From positions 62,001-126,000 of the forward strand of contig JAKOYE010000204.1 of the NCBI GenBank assembly GCA_029780675.1: DNA of 64,000 nt, given 5' to 3'. Positions 7,587 to 16,760 of this stretch are shown one piece after another. Made by a program: the position numbers and the translations under genes. This stretch comes from Actinomycetes bacterium. GTDB taxonomy: Bacteria > Actinomycetota > Actinomycetes > Mycobacteriales > Mycobacteriaceae. Numbering within the stretch: position 1 is the stretch's first letter; each line of letters begins with the position of its first letter. Below the pieces are notes generated by a model. It was not told the DNA's origin and ran no database searches. It worked only from the letters and a program-made list of their open reading frames with translations.

Positions 7587-8831
7587 TTACCGCTCGCGGA
7601 TCTGCCGGTCCGGCAGCGCCTGTTCGACGATCGGCCGACGGGCCATCGGCGGATGCGCTCCGCGGGTGGCGCCCCGATAGACCCCGGCGGTGAGGGCCGC
7701 GACCGTCTGCCAGTCGAAATCGGTGGTGAGTCGCTCCCGGGCGGCCACTGCGCGCTTCTGGGCCGCGGCAGGGTCGTCGAGGACCGCGGTGATCGCCGTG
7801 GCCAGGGCCCCGATATCGCCCGGCGGGCAGGACAGTCCGGTCACACCGTTGGTGACCGCCTCGCCGAGGCCCCCGACATCGGTCACGACCAGGGGGGCCC
7901 CGGCGGCGATCGCCTCGAGGGCGGCGATTCCGAACGGCTCGTAGCGGCTGGGCAGTACAGCGGCGTCGGTGCGGTGCAGCAGGTTCAGCAGTTCGGTGTG
8001 GTCGGCCCTGCCGACGAAACGAACCGCTTTGAGCACCTTGTGTTTTCGGGCCACCTCGGCCAGCCAGTCCTGCTGGGTGCCGTCACCGGCCACCGTGAGC
8101 GTGGTGCCGGGATGCCGGCGGCGCACGCGCGGGAGAGCGGCGATGGCGTCGTGCACCCCCTTCTCGTATTCCAGCCGGCCGACGAAGAGCAGTTCGGGCG
8201 GCCCGGGATGGCTGTGCCGCGGTGCGAAAGGCCAACGGGCGAAGTCGATTCCGTTGGGAATGACGGTGATCTCGGCCAGGTCTGGTCCGAAGAGTTCGGC
8301 GATCTCGCGAGCCATGGACGTCGAGCAGGCGATCAGCGCGTCGGATTCGTGCGCGAGCCACGATTCGGAGGCGTGCACCTGGCGGCTGATCGGCCCGGTG
8401 ACCCAGCCGGAGTGCCGGCCGGCTTCGGTGGCGTGAATAGTCGAAATCATGGGCACGTCGAAGAACTCGGCCATCGCGATCGCGGGATGGGCCACCAGCC
8501 AGTCGTGGGCGTGCACCACGTCCGGAGCCCAGCCACGGAGCCTTGTCAGGCCCGCGCGGACCATCGCGTGCCCCATCGCCAGTGTCCAGGCCATCATGTC
8601 GGCGCCGAATCCGAATTCGTGCGGGTCTTCCGCCGCGGCGATCACCCGCACCCCCTCGTGCACCTCATCGGTGGTGGGGTGGCTGGCGCCGTCGGATCCC
8701 ATCGGCTGGCGGGACAGCACCACCACATCGTGGCCGTTGGCGGCCAGGGCGGTGGCCAACTGGTGGACGTGTCGACCCAACCCGCCGATGACCACCGGTG
8801 GGTACTCCCACGAGACCATCAGGACCTTCAC
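7587..8831 (-). CDS. GT4-family alpha-glucosyltransferase (Rv3032-like)
   Basis: The 414-residue GT-B protein begins KVLMVSWEYPPVVIGGLGRH, the donor/acceptor loop typical of glycogen-synthase-like GT4 enzymes. The C-terminal domain has the nucleotide-sugar site (LFVGRLEYEKGVHDAI) and the E-X7-E motif (RYEPFGIAALEAIAAG). The M. tuberculosis orthologue elongates the alpha-1,4-glucan backbone of MGLP and contributes to glycogen. GTG at 8831 is the start. It lies nine bases downstream of the GH57 gene, so the two are co-transcribed with the methyltransferase gene on the minus strand. A cytoplasmic location is expected. Confidence 0.9.
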   Translation of the reverse strand: MKVLMVSWEYPPVVIGGLGRHVHQLATALAANGHDVVVLSRQPMGSDGASHPTTDEVHEGVRVIAAAEDPHEFGFGADMMAWTLAMGHAMVRAGLTRLRGWAPDVVHAHDWLVAHPAIAMAEFFDVPMISTIHATEAGRHSGWVTGPISRQVHASESWLAHESDALIACSTSMAREIAELFGPDLAEITVIPNGIDFARWPFAPRHSHPGPPELLFVGRLEYEKGVHDAIAALPRVRRRHPGTTLTVAGDGTQQDWLAEVARKHKVLKAVRFVGRADHTELLNLLHRTDAAVLPSRYEPFGIAALEAIAAGAPLVVTDVGGLGEAVTNGVTGLSCPPGDIGALATAITAVLDDPAAAQKRAVAARERLTTDFDWQTVAALTAGVYRGATRGAHPPMARRPIVEQALPDRQIRER

Positions 8832-8840
8832 GGCGGGGCC

Positions 8841-10403
8841 TCAGCGCGGCAGGCGGCGGGCGTCGAGCCCGCCGAACAGTCCGTCGGCGGCGTTCCAGCC
8901 CGCGGCCAGTCGCTCGGCGGCGTCGCGTCGGCCCGACGACAGCGCGTCGGCGATCTCCCGGGTCGCGTGCGCGTGCAGATGCGCCCGGTAGCGGGCGTAG
9001 TCGGCCGCGGAGTCCTTGGACACCATGAACGGCCAGTCGCTGGACACCGTTAACAGCGTTTCACGCAGTATCTGGTCGGCGACCGTGTCGCGGGTCGGCG
9101 CGGAGCCGGTCTGCGCCAGGGCCTTGTCGACACAGGCCAGGGCGGTGTCGACGACCTCGGAGTTCAGCGCGACCAGGTCGGCCACCTTCGGCCCGGACCA
9201 GACCTGCCAGTCCTTGCCCGAGCCCCACGAGCTCGGCGGCAGCTCCACCGGGGTGCCGACGAATCCGCCCGCCAGGGCGTCGCTCAGCGTGCCGACCCGG
9301 ATACCGGCCTCGGGCAGCGCCCGCAGCAGTCGGGCCAGCCAGGTCGGGCCCTCGTACCACCAGTGTCCGAACAGTTCGGTGTCGAACGCGGCGACGACGT
9401 GGGCGGGCCGGCCGATGCGGTCGGATTCGCCGATCAGCCGCGACCGCACCAGGTCGACGAAGTCGGCGACATGAACGTCGATGGCGTGGTCGGCGCGGAT
9501 CGGGTCGTACGGGGCCTTGGCCTCCGAGGGCACCGCGCGGCCGGTGACCCGGGCCGGCTTCAGTCCGGTGAGGTGGTCGTGGGTGTGGAAATCGCGGTAG
9601 GCGGCGTGTCCGGGGTAACCGGACTTGGGCGACCAGACCCGGTAGCTGACCTGCAGGTCGCGGCCGAAGGCCACCACACCGCTGTCGCCGACCGGGCGGC
9701 CCAGCGCGGTGTCGCCGTGCAGCGAGGGGCCGTCGACCATGAAGTGCCGGACGCCGGCGTCGCGGTAGCCGTACTCCATCCCGGGCGCGTAGGCGCATTC
9801 GGGCGCCCAGATCCCGCCCGGGGTGTGGCCGAATCGCTGGCCGGCGTCGGCGAGCCCCTCGCGGAGCGCGAACTCCCGCAGTCGCGGCGCCAGAAGCGGC
9901 TGGAACGGGTGCGCCAACGGTCCGCCGAGCAGTTCCACCGTGCCGGACTCGATGAGTTCGCGGAGCAGCGGGCTGGCGCCGTGGCGCCACCGGACGGTGA
10001 AGTCCTCCAGTGCGGCGGTCGCCTCGGCGTGCTCGCGAACCCCGAACTGCCGTAACGCCTCCGGTGTCGTCGCCGACCCTGCCGCGGCGCCGGTGGGGGT
10101 GTGCAGGGTGGCGGCTTCCTGGGCGCGCAGCTGCCAGTTCGCCAGCCAGCGGTGCATCCCGTCGAGGCAGTACGGGTCGTCGAGTTGGGCGGTGACCACC
10201 GGCGTCATCCCCAGCGTCAGGACCCCGCGGCGGCCCTCGGCGGCCAACTCCCGCAGCACCCGCATCAGCGGCAGGTAGGACGCCGCCCAGGACTGGTAGA
10301 GCCACTCCTCGCCGACCGGCCAGCGGCCGTGGTGTGCGAGCCAGGGCAGGTGGGTGTGCAGGACCAGGGAGAACTGGCCGGGGACCCTGGGAACCTCAGA
10401 CAA
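8841..10403 (-). CDS. GH57 family 1,4-alpha-glucan branching enzyme (Rv3031-like)
   Basis: The 520-residue protein has the GH57 N-terminal motif HTHLPWLAHHG (about 16-26). The catalytic nucleophile is expected at Glu202 in WAPECAY, and the acid at Asp341 in AFDTELFGHWW; both are present. A C-terminal helical DUF1957-type region follows. The family makes alpha-1,6 branches in short alpha-glucans, here presumably the MGLP backbone. The start codon is TTG at 10403. The upstream methyltransferase ends about 12 bases away, so the three minus-strand genes form one operon. Confidence 0.9.
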   Translation of the reverse strand: MSEVPRVPGQFSLVLHTHLPWLAHHGRWPVGEEWLYQSWAASYLPLMRVLRELAAEGRRGVLTLGMTPVVTAQLDDPYCLDGMHRWLANWQLRAQEAATLHTPTGAAAGSATTPEALRQFGVREHAEATAALEDFTVRWRHGASPLLRELIESGTVELLGGPLAHPFQPLLAPRLREFALREGLADAGQRFGHTPGGIWAPECAYAPGMEYGYRDAGVRHFMVDGPSLHGDTALGRPVGDSGVVAFGRDLQVSYRVWSPKSGYPGHAAYRDFHTHDHLTGLKPARVTGRAVPSEAKAPYDPIRADHAIDVHVADFVDLVRSRLIGESDRIGRPAHVVAAFDTELFGHWWYEGPTWLARLLRALPEAGIRVGTLSDALAGGFVGTPVELPPSSWGSGKDWQVWSGPKVADLVALNSEVVDTALACVDKALAQTGSAPTRDTVADQILRETLLTVSSDWPFMVSKDSAADYARYRAHLHAHATREIADALSSGRRDAAERLAAGWNAADGLFGGLDARRLPR

Positions 10404-10415
10404 GCCCGGATCCCC

Positions 10416-11228
10416 TCATGGCCGCACAGCGATCGCCAGCAGGTCCAGGCTGTCGTCGATGTCCCGTTCGGCCTGTGGGCAGGAGCGAAGCGACCCGGGG
10501 AGAGGTCCGGCGTCGACGATGTCGAAGTCCGCACAGCGGACCGCCGCGACATCGGCCAGCAGGTCCGCCGGCCACGGAGCGTCGGCCAGGGCGCGGGCGA
10601 TCTGGGCCTCGATGATCGAACCGCCGTGCCGTACGTCGAGAGCGGCCAGGGCCGGCCCGTGGAACACGCCGGACATCGTGCGCAGCTCGAATCCGCCGTC
10701 GGTGAGAAGTTCGGCCAGCTCGGCGGCGTTGAGTTCGCGGGTGTGGAACGGGTTGACCGGGGTGTCGCTGCCCGGGGTGAAGGTGATCCGGTTCGGCGTC
10801 GACATCAGCAGCAGACCGCCCGGGCGCAGCACCCGTAAGCATTCGGTAATGAACTGTGGCTGATCCCACAAATGCTCGATGACCTGGAAGTTCACCACCA
10901 CGTCCACGGCCGCGTCGGGCAGGGGTAGCGCCGCCAGATTTCCCTCGGTGACCTCCACCGACGGGTAGCGGGAACGCACGTGCGCAACGGTGGCCGCGTC
11001 GTAGTCGACGGCCACCACCCGCCGTGCGGTCTCGGCCAGCAGAGCGGCGCCGTAACCCTCTCCGCAGCCGGCCTCCAATACGTCCTGACCTGCGCACATG
11101 GGGGCGCAGTACTGGTAGGCGACCTCGTGTCGGCGGAACCAGTAGTTCTCCTCCGCCAGGCCCGGCACGGTCCGCTCGCCGGTCAGCGGCAGACCGCCTT
11201 CGGCGGGGTTGGTCAGGTGCGTGCTCAT
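10416..11228 (-). CDS. SAM-dependent methyltransferase (Rv3030-like, MGLP cluster)
   Basis: The 270-residue protein begins MSTHLTNPAEGGLPLTGERT. Motif I is DVLEAGCGEGYGAALLA, post-I is VVAVDYDAA, and motif IV is DVVVNFQVIEHLWD. It is a small-molecule methyltransferase; in M. tuberculosis the orthologue is assigned to 6-O-methylation of glucose in MGLP. ATG at 11228 was chosen because the longer upstream frame (to 11336) runs into the promoter region shared with fixA and is not conserved-looking. It is first in the minus-strand operon with the GH57 and GT4 genes. Confidence 0.88.
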   Translation of the reverse strand: MSTHLTNPAEGGLPLTGERTVPGLAEENYWFRRHEVAYQYCAPMCAGQDVLEAGCGEGYGAALLAETARRVVAVDYDAATVAHVRSRYPSVEVTEGNLAALPLPDAAVDVVVNFQVIEHLWDQPQFITECLRVLRPGGLLLMSTPNRITFTPGSDTPVNPFHTRELNAAELAELLTDGGFELRTMSGVFHGPALAALDVRHGGSIIEAQIARALADAPWPADLLADVAAVRCADFDIVDAGPLPGSLRSCPQAERDIDDSLDLLAIAVRP

Positions 11229-11338
11229 CGCCTCGCAGGCTAACGTCGAAACCTCGATATCCCCAACCTGCCCGGTGTCGCCGGGCCTGCGGGAACACCC
11301 TCTCCGGCCAGCTATCGTTAGGGTGCGAACCACCACAA

Positions 11339-11354
11339 GTTACCGGCTAGTAAC
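11339..11354. promoter_or_regulatory. Inverted repeat between the divergent MGLP and etf operons
   Basis: GTTACCGGCTAGTAAC has the two arms GTTAC and GTAAC spaced by six bases, in the 206-base divergent intergenic region. Its position 80 bases before fixA and 110 before the methyltransferase suits an operator for a TetR/GntR-type regulator. No regulator is identified. Confidence 0.4.
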
Positions 11355-11434
11355 ATGATGTGGTCAGCGTTTAACAGACCCAAAGCCAGCGGCCGGTCGG
11401 CCGCCGGATGCCTGCCAGGAGGACCGAGAAGACG

Positions 11435-12244
11435 ATGACGAACATCGTTGTGCTGATCAAACAGGTTCCAGATACGTGGTCGGAGCGCAAGCTCTCCGCC
11501 GATGACTGGACTCTCGATCGCGAGGCGGCCGATGCCGTGCTGGACGAGATCAACGAGCGCGCCGTCGAGGAGGCGCTGCTGATCAAGGAGCGGGAGATCG
11601 CCGCCGGCGGGGCCCCCGAGGCGAGCACCGTCACGGTGCTGACCGCCGGCCCGGCGCGTGCCACCGAGGCGATCCGCAAGGCGCTGTCGATGGGAGCCGA
11701 CAAGGGCGTGCACCTGCTCGACGACCGTCTGCACGGATCCGACATGGTGCAGACCGGCTGGGCGCTGGCCCGGGCACTGGGCGCTGTCGAGGGTGTCGAA
11801 CTCGTGATCGCCGGCAACGAGGCGACCGACGGCACCGGCGGTGCGGTTCCGGCGATCATCGCCGAGTACCTGGGTCTGCCTCAGCTGACCCACATGCGCA
11901 AGATCACCGTCGAGGGCTCGACGATCAGCGGAGAGCGGGAGACCGACGAGGGCGTGTTCAGCGTCGAGGCCACGCTGCCGGCCATCGTCAGCGTCACCGA
12001 GAAGATCAACGAGCCGCGCTTCCCCTCCTTCAAGGGCATCATGGCCGCCAAGAAGAAGGAAGTGGCCACCCTGACGCTCGCCGACATCGGCGTCGAGGCC
12101 GACGAGGTCGGTCGCGAGAACGCCGGGTCGACCGTCCTGAACTCCACCCCGAAGCCGCCGAAGACGGCCGGCGAGAAGGTGGCCGACGAGGGCGACGGCG
12201 GCACCAGAATCGCCGAGTACCTGGTCGCCCAGAAGATCATCTAA
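11435..12244 (+). CDS. etfB: Electron transfer flavoprotein subunit beta (FixA/EtfB)
   Basis: The 269-residue protein starts MTNIVVLIKQVPDTWSERK, the typical EtfB opening. It has the AMP-binding segments LVIAGNEATDGTGGAVPAII and the recognition-loop region LPQLTHMRKI. With EtfA it carries electrons from acyl-CoA dehydrogenases to the quinone pool via an ETF oxidoreductase. ATG 11435 is preceded by a clear AGGAGG Shine-Dalgarno sequence near 11418, so unlike many neighbours it has a leadered transcript. etfA follows after 42 bases. Confidence 0.95.
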   Translation: MTNIVVLIKQVPDTWSERKLSADDWTLDREAADAVLDEINERAVEEALLIKEREIAAGGAPEASTVTVLTAGPARATEAIRKALSMGADKGVHLLDDRLHGSDMVQTGWALARALGAVEGVELVIAGNEATDGTGGAVPAIIAEYLGLPQLTHMRKITVEGSTISGERETDEGVFSVEATLPAIVSVTEKINEPRFPSFKGIMAAKKKEVATLTLADIGVEADEVGRENAGSTVLNSTPKPPKTAGEKVADEGDGGTRIAEYLVAQKII

Positions 12245-12286
12245 TTCACCGACTTTCGAGAACGACTTCCGAGAAAGAGAACTGCA

Positions 12287-13243
12287 ATGGCTGAAGTACT
12301 GGTGCTCGTCGAGCACTCCGACGGCGCGGTCAAGAAGGTCACCAGCGAACTGCTCACCGCCGCCCGCACCCTGGGCGATCCGGCGGCGGTGGTGATCGGC
12401 GCTCCCGGCACCGCCGCTCCGCTGGTCGAGGATCTCAAGGCCGCCGGCGCCGCCAAGATCTACGTCGCCGAGTCCGACGACGCGGCGAACTACCTGATCA
12501 CCCCGTTCGTCGACGTGCTGGCGAATCTGATCGAGTCGGCCACCCCGGCCGCGGTGCTGATCCCGGCGACCGCCGACGGCAAGGAGATCGCCGGCCGGTT
12601 GGCCGCCCGCATCGGCACCGGCGTCCTCTCCGACGTCGTCGACGTGAAGGCGGACGGCACCGGCGTGCACTCGATCTTCGGCGGTGCCTTCACCGTCGAG
12701 GCCAAGGTGACCGGCGAGGTGCCGGTCATGACCGTGCGTCCCGGCGCGATCGAACCCGTCCCCGCGGCCGGTGCCGGCGAGCAGGTCAGCATCGAGGTCC
12801 CGGCCCCGGCGGAGAACGCCACCCGGATCACCGCCCGGCAGCCCGCCGTCGCCGGCGACCGTCCGGAGCTCACCGAGGCCAGCATCGTGGTCGCCGGCGG
12901 ACGCGGTGTGGGCAGCGCCGAGAAGTTCACCGTCGTCGAGGAACTCGCGGACTCCATGGGAGGTGCCGTCGGCGCCTCGCGTGCCGCGGTGGACTCCGGT
13001 TACTACCCGGGTCAGTTCCAGATCGGTCAGACCGGCAAGACCGTCGCCCCGCAGCTGTACATCGCCCTCGGCATTTCCGGGGCGATCCAGCACCGGGCCG
13101 GTATGCAGACCTCGAAGACCATCGTTGCGGTCAACAAGGACGAGGAAGCGCCGATCTTCGAAATCGCCGACTACGGCATCGTCGGGGACCTGTTCAGCGT
13201 CGCTCCGCAGCTGACCGAGGCGGTCAAGGCTCGTAAGGGCTGA
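12287..13243 (+). CDS. etfA: Electron transfer flavoprotein subunit alpha (FixB/EtfA)
   Basis: The 318-residue protein has the EtfA N-terminal domain ([19 protein letters not shown]) and a C-terminal FAD-binding domain. The FAD signature region is visible ([53 protein letters not shown]). It forms a heterodimer with EtfB and accepts electrons from acyl-CoA dehydrogenases. GAGAAAGAGA shortly upstream of ATG 12287 provides a ribosome binding site. It is the last gene of the etf pair, followed by a GC-rich hairpin. Confidence 0.95.
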   Translation: MAEVLVLVEHSDGAVKKVTSELLTAARTLGDPAAVVIGAPGTAAPLVEDLKAAGAAKIYVAESDDAANYLITPFVDVLANLIESATPAAVLIPATADGKEIAGRLAARIGTGVLSDVVDVKADGTGVHSIFGGAFTVEAKVTGEVPVMTVRPGAIEPVPAAGAGEQVSIEVPAPAENATRITARQPAVAGDRPELTEASIVVAGGRGVGSAEKFTVVEELADSMGGAVGASRAAVDSGYYPGQFQIGQTGKTVAPQLYIALGISGAIQHRAGMQTSKTIVAVNKDEEAPIFEIADYGIVGDLFSVAPQLTEAVKARKG

Positions 13244-13260
13244 GAAGCTCAGCCTTGTCA

Positions 13261-13298
13261 GGGCCCCTGCCGTGCTCATCGGAGCGCGGTGGGGGCCC
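13261..13298 (+). terminator. GC-rich hairpin after etfA
   Basis: GGGCCCC at 13261-13267 can pair with GGGGCCC at 13292-13298, 18 bases after the etfA stop. No long T tract follows, so it would be a mycobacterial tail-less terminator at best. Confidence 0.45.
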
Positions 13299-13302
13299 TT
13301 GT

Positions 13303-13343
13303 CATTGCCGGGCCATTGCCGAGTCATTGCCGAGTCATTGCCG
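13303..13343 (+). repeat. Short tandem repeat, 11-bp period
   Basis: CATTGCCG recurs at 13303, 13314, 13325 and 13336, exactly 11 bases apart (unit CATTGCCGAGT in the last copies). It lies between the etfA terminator and the iscS promoter, 25 bases before the iscS -10 box. Confidence 0.75.
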
Positions 13344-13367
13344 ACCGGGCAGTCCAGGCCAGGCCGG

Positions 13368-13373
13368 TATCCT
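13368..13373 (+). promoter_or_regulatory. -10 box (TATCCT) for iscS
   Basis: TATCCT lies nine bases before ATG 13383, consistent with a leaderless or near-leaderless iscS transcript. Inferred from position only. Confidence 0.45.
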
Positions 13374-13382
13374 GATCAGGTC

Positions 13383-14600
13383 ATGAGCCACAGCCGGTCG
13401 GTTTATCTCGACCACGCCGCCACCACCCCGATGCACGCCGAAGCCATCGAGGCGATGGCGGCCGCGATGGCGTCTGTGGGTAACGCCTCATCCCTGCACG
13501 CCTCCGGGCGGGCCGCGCGCCGCCGACTGGAGGAGTCCCGGGAGAGCCTGGCCGCGCGCCTCGGTGCGCGGCCCTCCGAGGTGATCTTCACCGCCGGTGG
13601 CACCGAGAGCGACAACCTGGCTGTCAAGGGCATCTTCTGGGCCCGGCGCGACGCCGACCCGCGGCGGCGGCGCATCGTCACCACCGCGGTGGAACACCAC
13701 GCCGTACTCGACGCGGTCGAATGGCTGGCCGAACACGAGGGCGCACAGGTGAGTTTCCTGCCCACCGCCGCCGACGGATCGGTCACCGCGACGGCGCTTC
13801 GCGAGGTCCTCACCCGCCACGATGACGTCGCCCTGGTCTCGGTGATGACCGCCAACAACGAGGTCGGCACCGTCATGCCGGTGGCCGAGATCGCTTCGGT
13901 GGCAGCGGAGTTCGGGGTGCCCGTGCACAGCGACGCGGTCCAGGCCGTCGGCCAGATACCGGTCGACTTCGCCGGTTCCGGACTGGCCGCCATGAGCATC
14001 ACCGCGCACAAGTTCGGCGGACCCACCGGGGTGGGCGCACTGCTCCTGCGTCGCGACACCGCGTGCGTACCACTGCTGCACGGCGGCGGGCAGGAGCGCG
14101 ATGTCCGATCCGGAACACCGGATGTCCCGGGAGCCGTCGCGATGGCCACGGCGGCCGAGATCGCGGTCGGCGCGTTGGAGGACACCTCCGCTCGGCTGGC
14201 GGCGCTGCGGGATCGCCTCATCACCGGTGTCCTGGGCGGTATCGGCGACGTCGTTCTCAACGGCGCGGATCCCGGGGGAGGTCATCGGCTGCCCGGAAAC
14301 GTCAACCTGACCTTCCGCGGCTGCGAGGGGGATTCGCTGCTGATGCTGCTCGACGCCAACGGGATCGAGTGCTCGACCGGGTCGGCCTGTACCGCCGGGG
14401 TGGCGCAGGCTTCGCACGTGCTGCTCGCGATGGGCCGGGAGGCCGGCGAGGCCCGCGGATCGCTGCGAATGTCCCTGGGTCACACCAGTACCGACGCCGA
14501 CGTCGACGCAGTGCTGGCGGTGCTGCCGACGGTCGTGGAACGCGCCCGGCAGGCCGCGCTGGCCGGAGCCGGGGCAGCCCTGCGGGGGAGCGCGCGATGA
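13383..14600 (+). CDS. iscS: Cysteine desulfurase
   Basis: The 405-residue class V aminotransferase-fold enzyme uses PLP to remove sulfur from cysteine for Fe-S clusters and tRNA thiolation. It opens with [12 protein letters not shown]. The PLP lysine is Lys210 in [11 protein letters not shown], with the histidine pair in AVEHHAVLD near 103-110, and the persulfide-forming cysteine lies in [14 protein letters not shown] 13383 begins the conserved sequence. Its last four bases overlap the ATG of mnmA (ATGA), a pairing that makes sense because MnmA uses IscS-derived sulfur. Confidence 0.95.
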   Translation: MSHSRSVYLDHAATTPMHAEAIEAMAAAMASVGNASSLHASGRAARRRLEESRESLAARLGARPSEVIFTAGGTESDNLAVKGIFWARRDADPRRRRIVTTAVEHHAVLDAVEWLAEHEGAQVSFLPTAADGSVTATALREVLTRHDDVALVSVMTANNEVGTVMPVAEIASVAAEFGVPVHSDAVQAVGQIPVDFAGSGLAAMSITAHKFGGPTGVGALLLRRDTACVPLLHGGGQERDVRSGTPDVPGAVAMATAAEIAVGALEDTSARLAALRDRLITGVLGGIGDVVLNGADPGGGHRLPGNVNLTFRGCEGDSLLMLLDANGIECSTGSACTAGVAQASHVLLAMGREAGEARGSLRMSLGHTSTDADVDAVLAVLPTVVERARQAALAGAGAALRGSAR

Positions 14601-15685
14601 GAGTGCTGGCCGCGATGAGCGGCGGCGTCGACTCCTCGGTCGCCACGGCCCGCATGGTCGACGCCGGACACGATGTCGTCGGTGTGCACCTCGCGTTGTC
14701 CAGCGCTCCCGGGACGCTGCGCACCGGTTCTCGGGGATGCTGCTCCAAGGAGGACGCCGGTGATGCCCGCAGGGTCGCCGATGTCCTCGGAATCCCCTTC
14801 TACGTCTGGGATTTCGCCGACGCTTTCAAGGCCGAGGTGATCGACGACTTCGTGTCGTCCTACGCCCGCGGCGAGACCCCCAACCCGTGCGTGCGGTGCA
14901 ACGAGGCCATCAAGTTCTCCGCGCTGGCCGCCCGGGCGGTCGCCCTGGGCTTCGACGCGGTGGCCACCGGCCACTACGCCCGCCTGTCGGAGGGCCGACT
15001 GCGCCGGGCGGTGGACCGCGACAAGGACCAGTCCTACGTACTCGGGGTACTCAGCGCCGAGCAGTTGCGCCGGGCGGTGTTCCCGATCGGCGACACTTCC
15101 AAGCCCGACATCCGTCAGGAGGCCGCTGACCGGGGCCTGGCGGTCGCGGCAAAGCCGGACAGCCACGACATCTGCTTCATCCCCTCGGGCGACACCCGGG
15201 CGTTTCTCGGTGCGCGGATCGGGGTCCGGCCCGGGGCGGTGGTCGATGAGGCCGGCCAGGTGCTCGCCCGCCACGACGGCGTGCACGGTTTCACCATCGG
15301 CCAGCGCAAGGGCCTGGGCATCGCGGGCCCCGGGCCGGACGGCAGACCCCGCTACGTCACCGCCATCGACGCCGACACCGGGACCGTCCGGGTCGGCACA
15401 GCCGAGGACCTCGAGGTGTGGGCCCTGACGGGTCGTCGGCCGGTGTTCACCTCGGGACAGCCGCCGGTCGGCGAGATCGAGTGCGAGGTGCAGGTCCGGG
15501 CGCACGGTGGGGTCGCGGCCGCGGTGGCCGAACTCGTCGACGACCGGGTAAGGGTCAGACTGCGGGAGCCGTTGCGGGGAGTGGCGCCGGGCCAGACCAT
15601 GGTGCTGTACCGGCCCGATCCGGCCGGTGATGAGGTGCTCGGCAGTGCAACTCTTTCGGTGGCGGACGACGAGAGCCCCGCGTGA
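14597..15685 (+). CDS. mnmA: tRNA-specific 2-thiouridylase MnmA
   Basis: The 362-residue protein has the PP-loop SGGVDSS at residues 8-14. The two catalytic cysteines are Cys98 in NPCVRC and Cys193 in [10 protein letters not shown]. It adenylates and thiolates U34 of Lys, Glu and Gln tRNAs using sulfur relayed from IscS. The [13 protein letters not shown] motif and a beta-barrel C-terminus are also present. ATG 14597 overlaps the iscS stop, so translation is coupled. Confidence 0.95.
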   Translation: MRVLAAMSGGVDSSVATARMVDAGHDVVGVHLALSSAPGTLRTGSRGCCSKEDAGDARRVADVLGIPFYVWDFADAFKAEVIDDFVSSYARGETPNPCVRCNEAIKFSALAARAVALGFDAVATGHYARLSEGRLRRAVDRDKDQSYVLGVLSAEQLRRAVFPIGDTSKPDIRQEAADRGLAVAAKPDSHDICFIPSGDTRAFLGARIGVRPGAVVDEAGQVLARHDGVHGFTIGQRKGLGIAGPGPDGRPRYVTAIDADTGTVRVGTAEDLEVWALTGRRPVFTSGQPPVGEIECEVQVRAHGGVAAAVAELVDDRVRVRLREPLRGVAPGQTMVLYRPDPAGDEVLGSATLSVADDESPA

Positions 15686-15695
15686 GGACTCCCCG

Positions 15696-16751
15696 GTGAG
15701 GACTCGGGTGTCGGCGGCCGCTCTCGCCGCCGCGTTGATCATGGGCGGGGGAGCGATCGCGGGTTCGGCCGACGCCGCCGCGGCGACCGCCTACACCGTC
15801 GAACCGCTGAACCTCAACCTCGTCGAATCGACCCCGAACCTGTTCGGCGGCGCGGTGTGCGAGGTCTACGACTGCGAACGGGTTCCGACCGCGGCGTCGT
15901 TGGACCTGTCCCACCGCGACGGCGTCTTCGGCGAGGACGGACCGATCTCGGCCGGCGCGGCCACCCTCGACGACCAGCTCGTTGCCGATGGCGCCGAGAA
16001 ACTCGTCTTCGGCTTCTCCCAGGGTGCTCAGATCGCCGGCTTCTGGCTCCGCAACTACGCGCCGACCTCCGTCGTCGACCCGGAGACGACATCGTTCCTG
16101 CTCGTCGGTGATCCGGAGAACACCTACGGGGTGCCCTGGGCGCCGAAGGTCCCGACCGATTCCGGCTTCGCGGTGACCGAACTGTGGAGCCAGTACGACG
16201 GCTGGGCCGACTGGCCGGCCCGGTTCAGCCTGCTGGCGGCCGCCAACGCCGTCGCCGGGATGTTCCTGGTCCATCCGACCGTCTACGACGCGATGGACCT
16301 CGCGGCCGAAGCGGCGGCAGGAAACCTGGTGACCTGGCAAAACGGCGCCATGACCTACACGATGGTGCGCAACGATCGGCTGCCATTGCTCACCCCACTG
16401 CGCTGGGTGGGGCTGGGCGCGGTCGCCGACGCCCTCGACGCCCCGTTGCGCGAGCAGATCGAGAAGAGCTATGACCGTCCCACCAGCCAGGAGCAGGCGG
16501 ACGCTCAGCAGGCGGTGGATCTCCCGCGCTCCGCCGGGATCCCACCGCGGCCCGCGGCCGCCCGCGCGACGGATTCCGGGACGGTCCGTGTGCTCCGGAC
16601 TGCCCGAGCATCGCATCAGCCGGGCGCCGATGCGCGCAGTGCGACCGCGGAGAACCGCCCACCGCCCGAAGGTCGGGGGGAGCCGGCGTCGCGGCCCGGC
16701 GGTGACGGCGCAAAGCCCGCGAGGACGGTACGCGCGCAACCCGCCGCGTAA
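15696..16751 (+). CDS. Secreted PE-PPE-domain alpha/beta hydrolase
   Basis: The 351-residue protein begins with a Sec signal peptide (about residues 1-28, ending SADAAAA). It has the cutinase-like fold of the PE-PPE domain, with the nucleophile elbow FGFSQGAQI and a downstream LLVGDPENTYG segment. The last 75 residues are Pro/Ala/Arg-rich and look disordered. PE-PPE domains are serine esterases/lipases, usually attached to PE or PPE proteins; here the domain has its own signal peptide and no PE or PPE module. GTG 15696 is just after the mnmA stop. In M. tuberculosis this interval carries PPE and esx genes. Confidence 0.82.
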   Translation: MRTRVSAAALAAALIMGGGAIAGSADAAAATAYTVEPLNLNLVESTPNLFGGAVCEVYDCERVPTAASLDLSHRDGVFGEDGPISAGAATLDDQLVADGAEKLVFGFSQGAQIAGFWLRNYAPTSVVDPETTSFLLVGDPENTYGVPWAPKVPTDSGFAVTELWSQYDGWADWPARFSLLAAANAVAGMFLVHPTVYDAMDLAAEAAAGNLVTWQNGAMTYTMVRNDRLPLLTPLRWVGLGAVADALDAPLREQIEKSYDRPTSQEQADAQQAVDLPRSAGIPPRPAAARATDSGTVRVLRTARASHQPGADARSATAENRPPPEGRGEPASRPGGDGAKPARTVRAQPAA

Positions 16752-16754
16752 GTT
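16749..16754 (+). promoter_or_regulatory. -10 box (TAAGTT) for the MetE-like gene
   Basis: TAAGTT lies six bases before GTG 16761 and overlaps the stop codon of the preceding hydrolase gene. A leaderless transcript is inferred. Confidence 0.45.
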
Positions 16755-16760
16755 TGGGCG

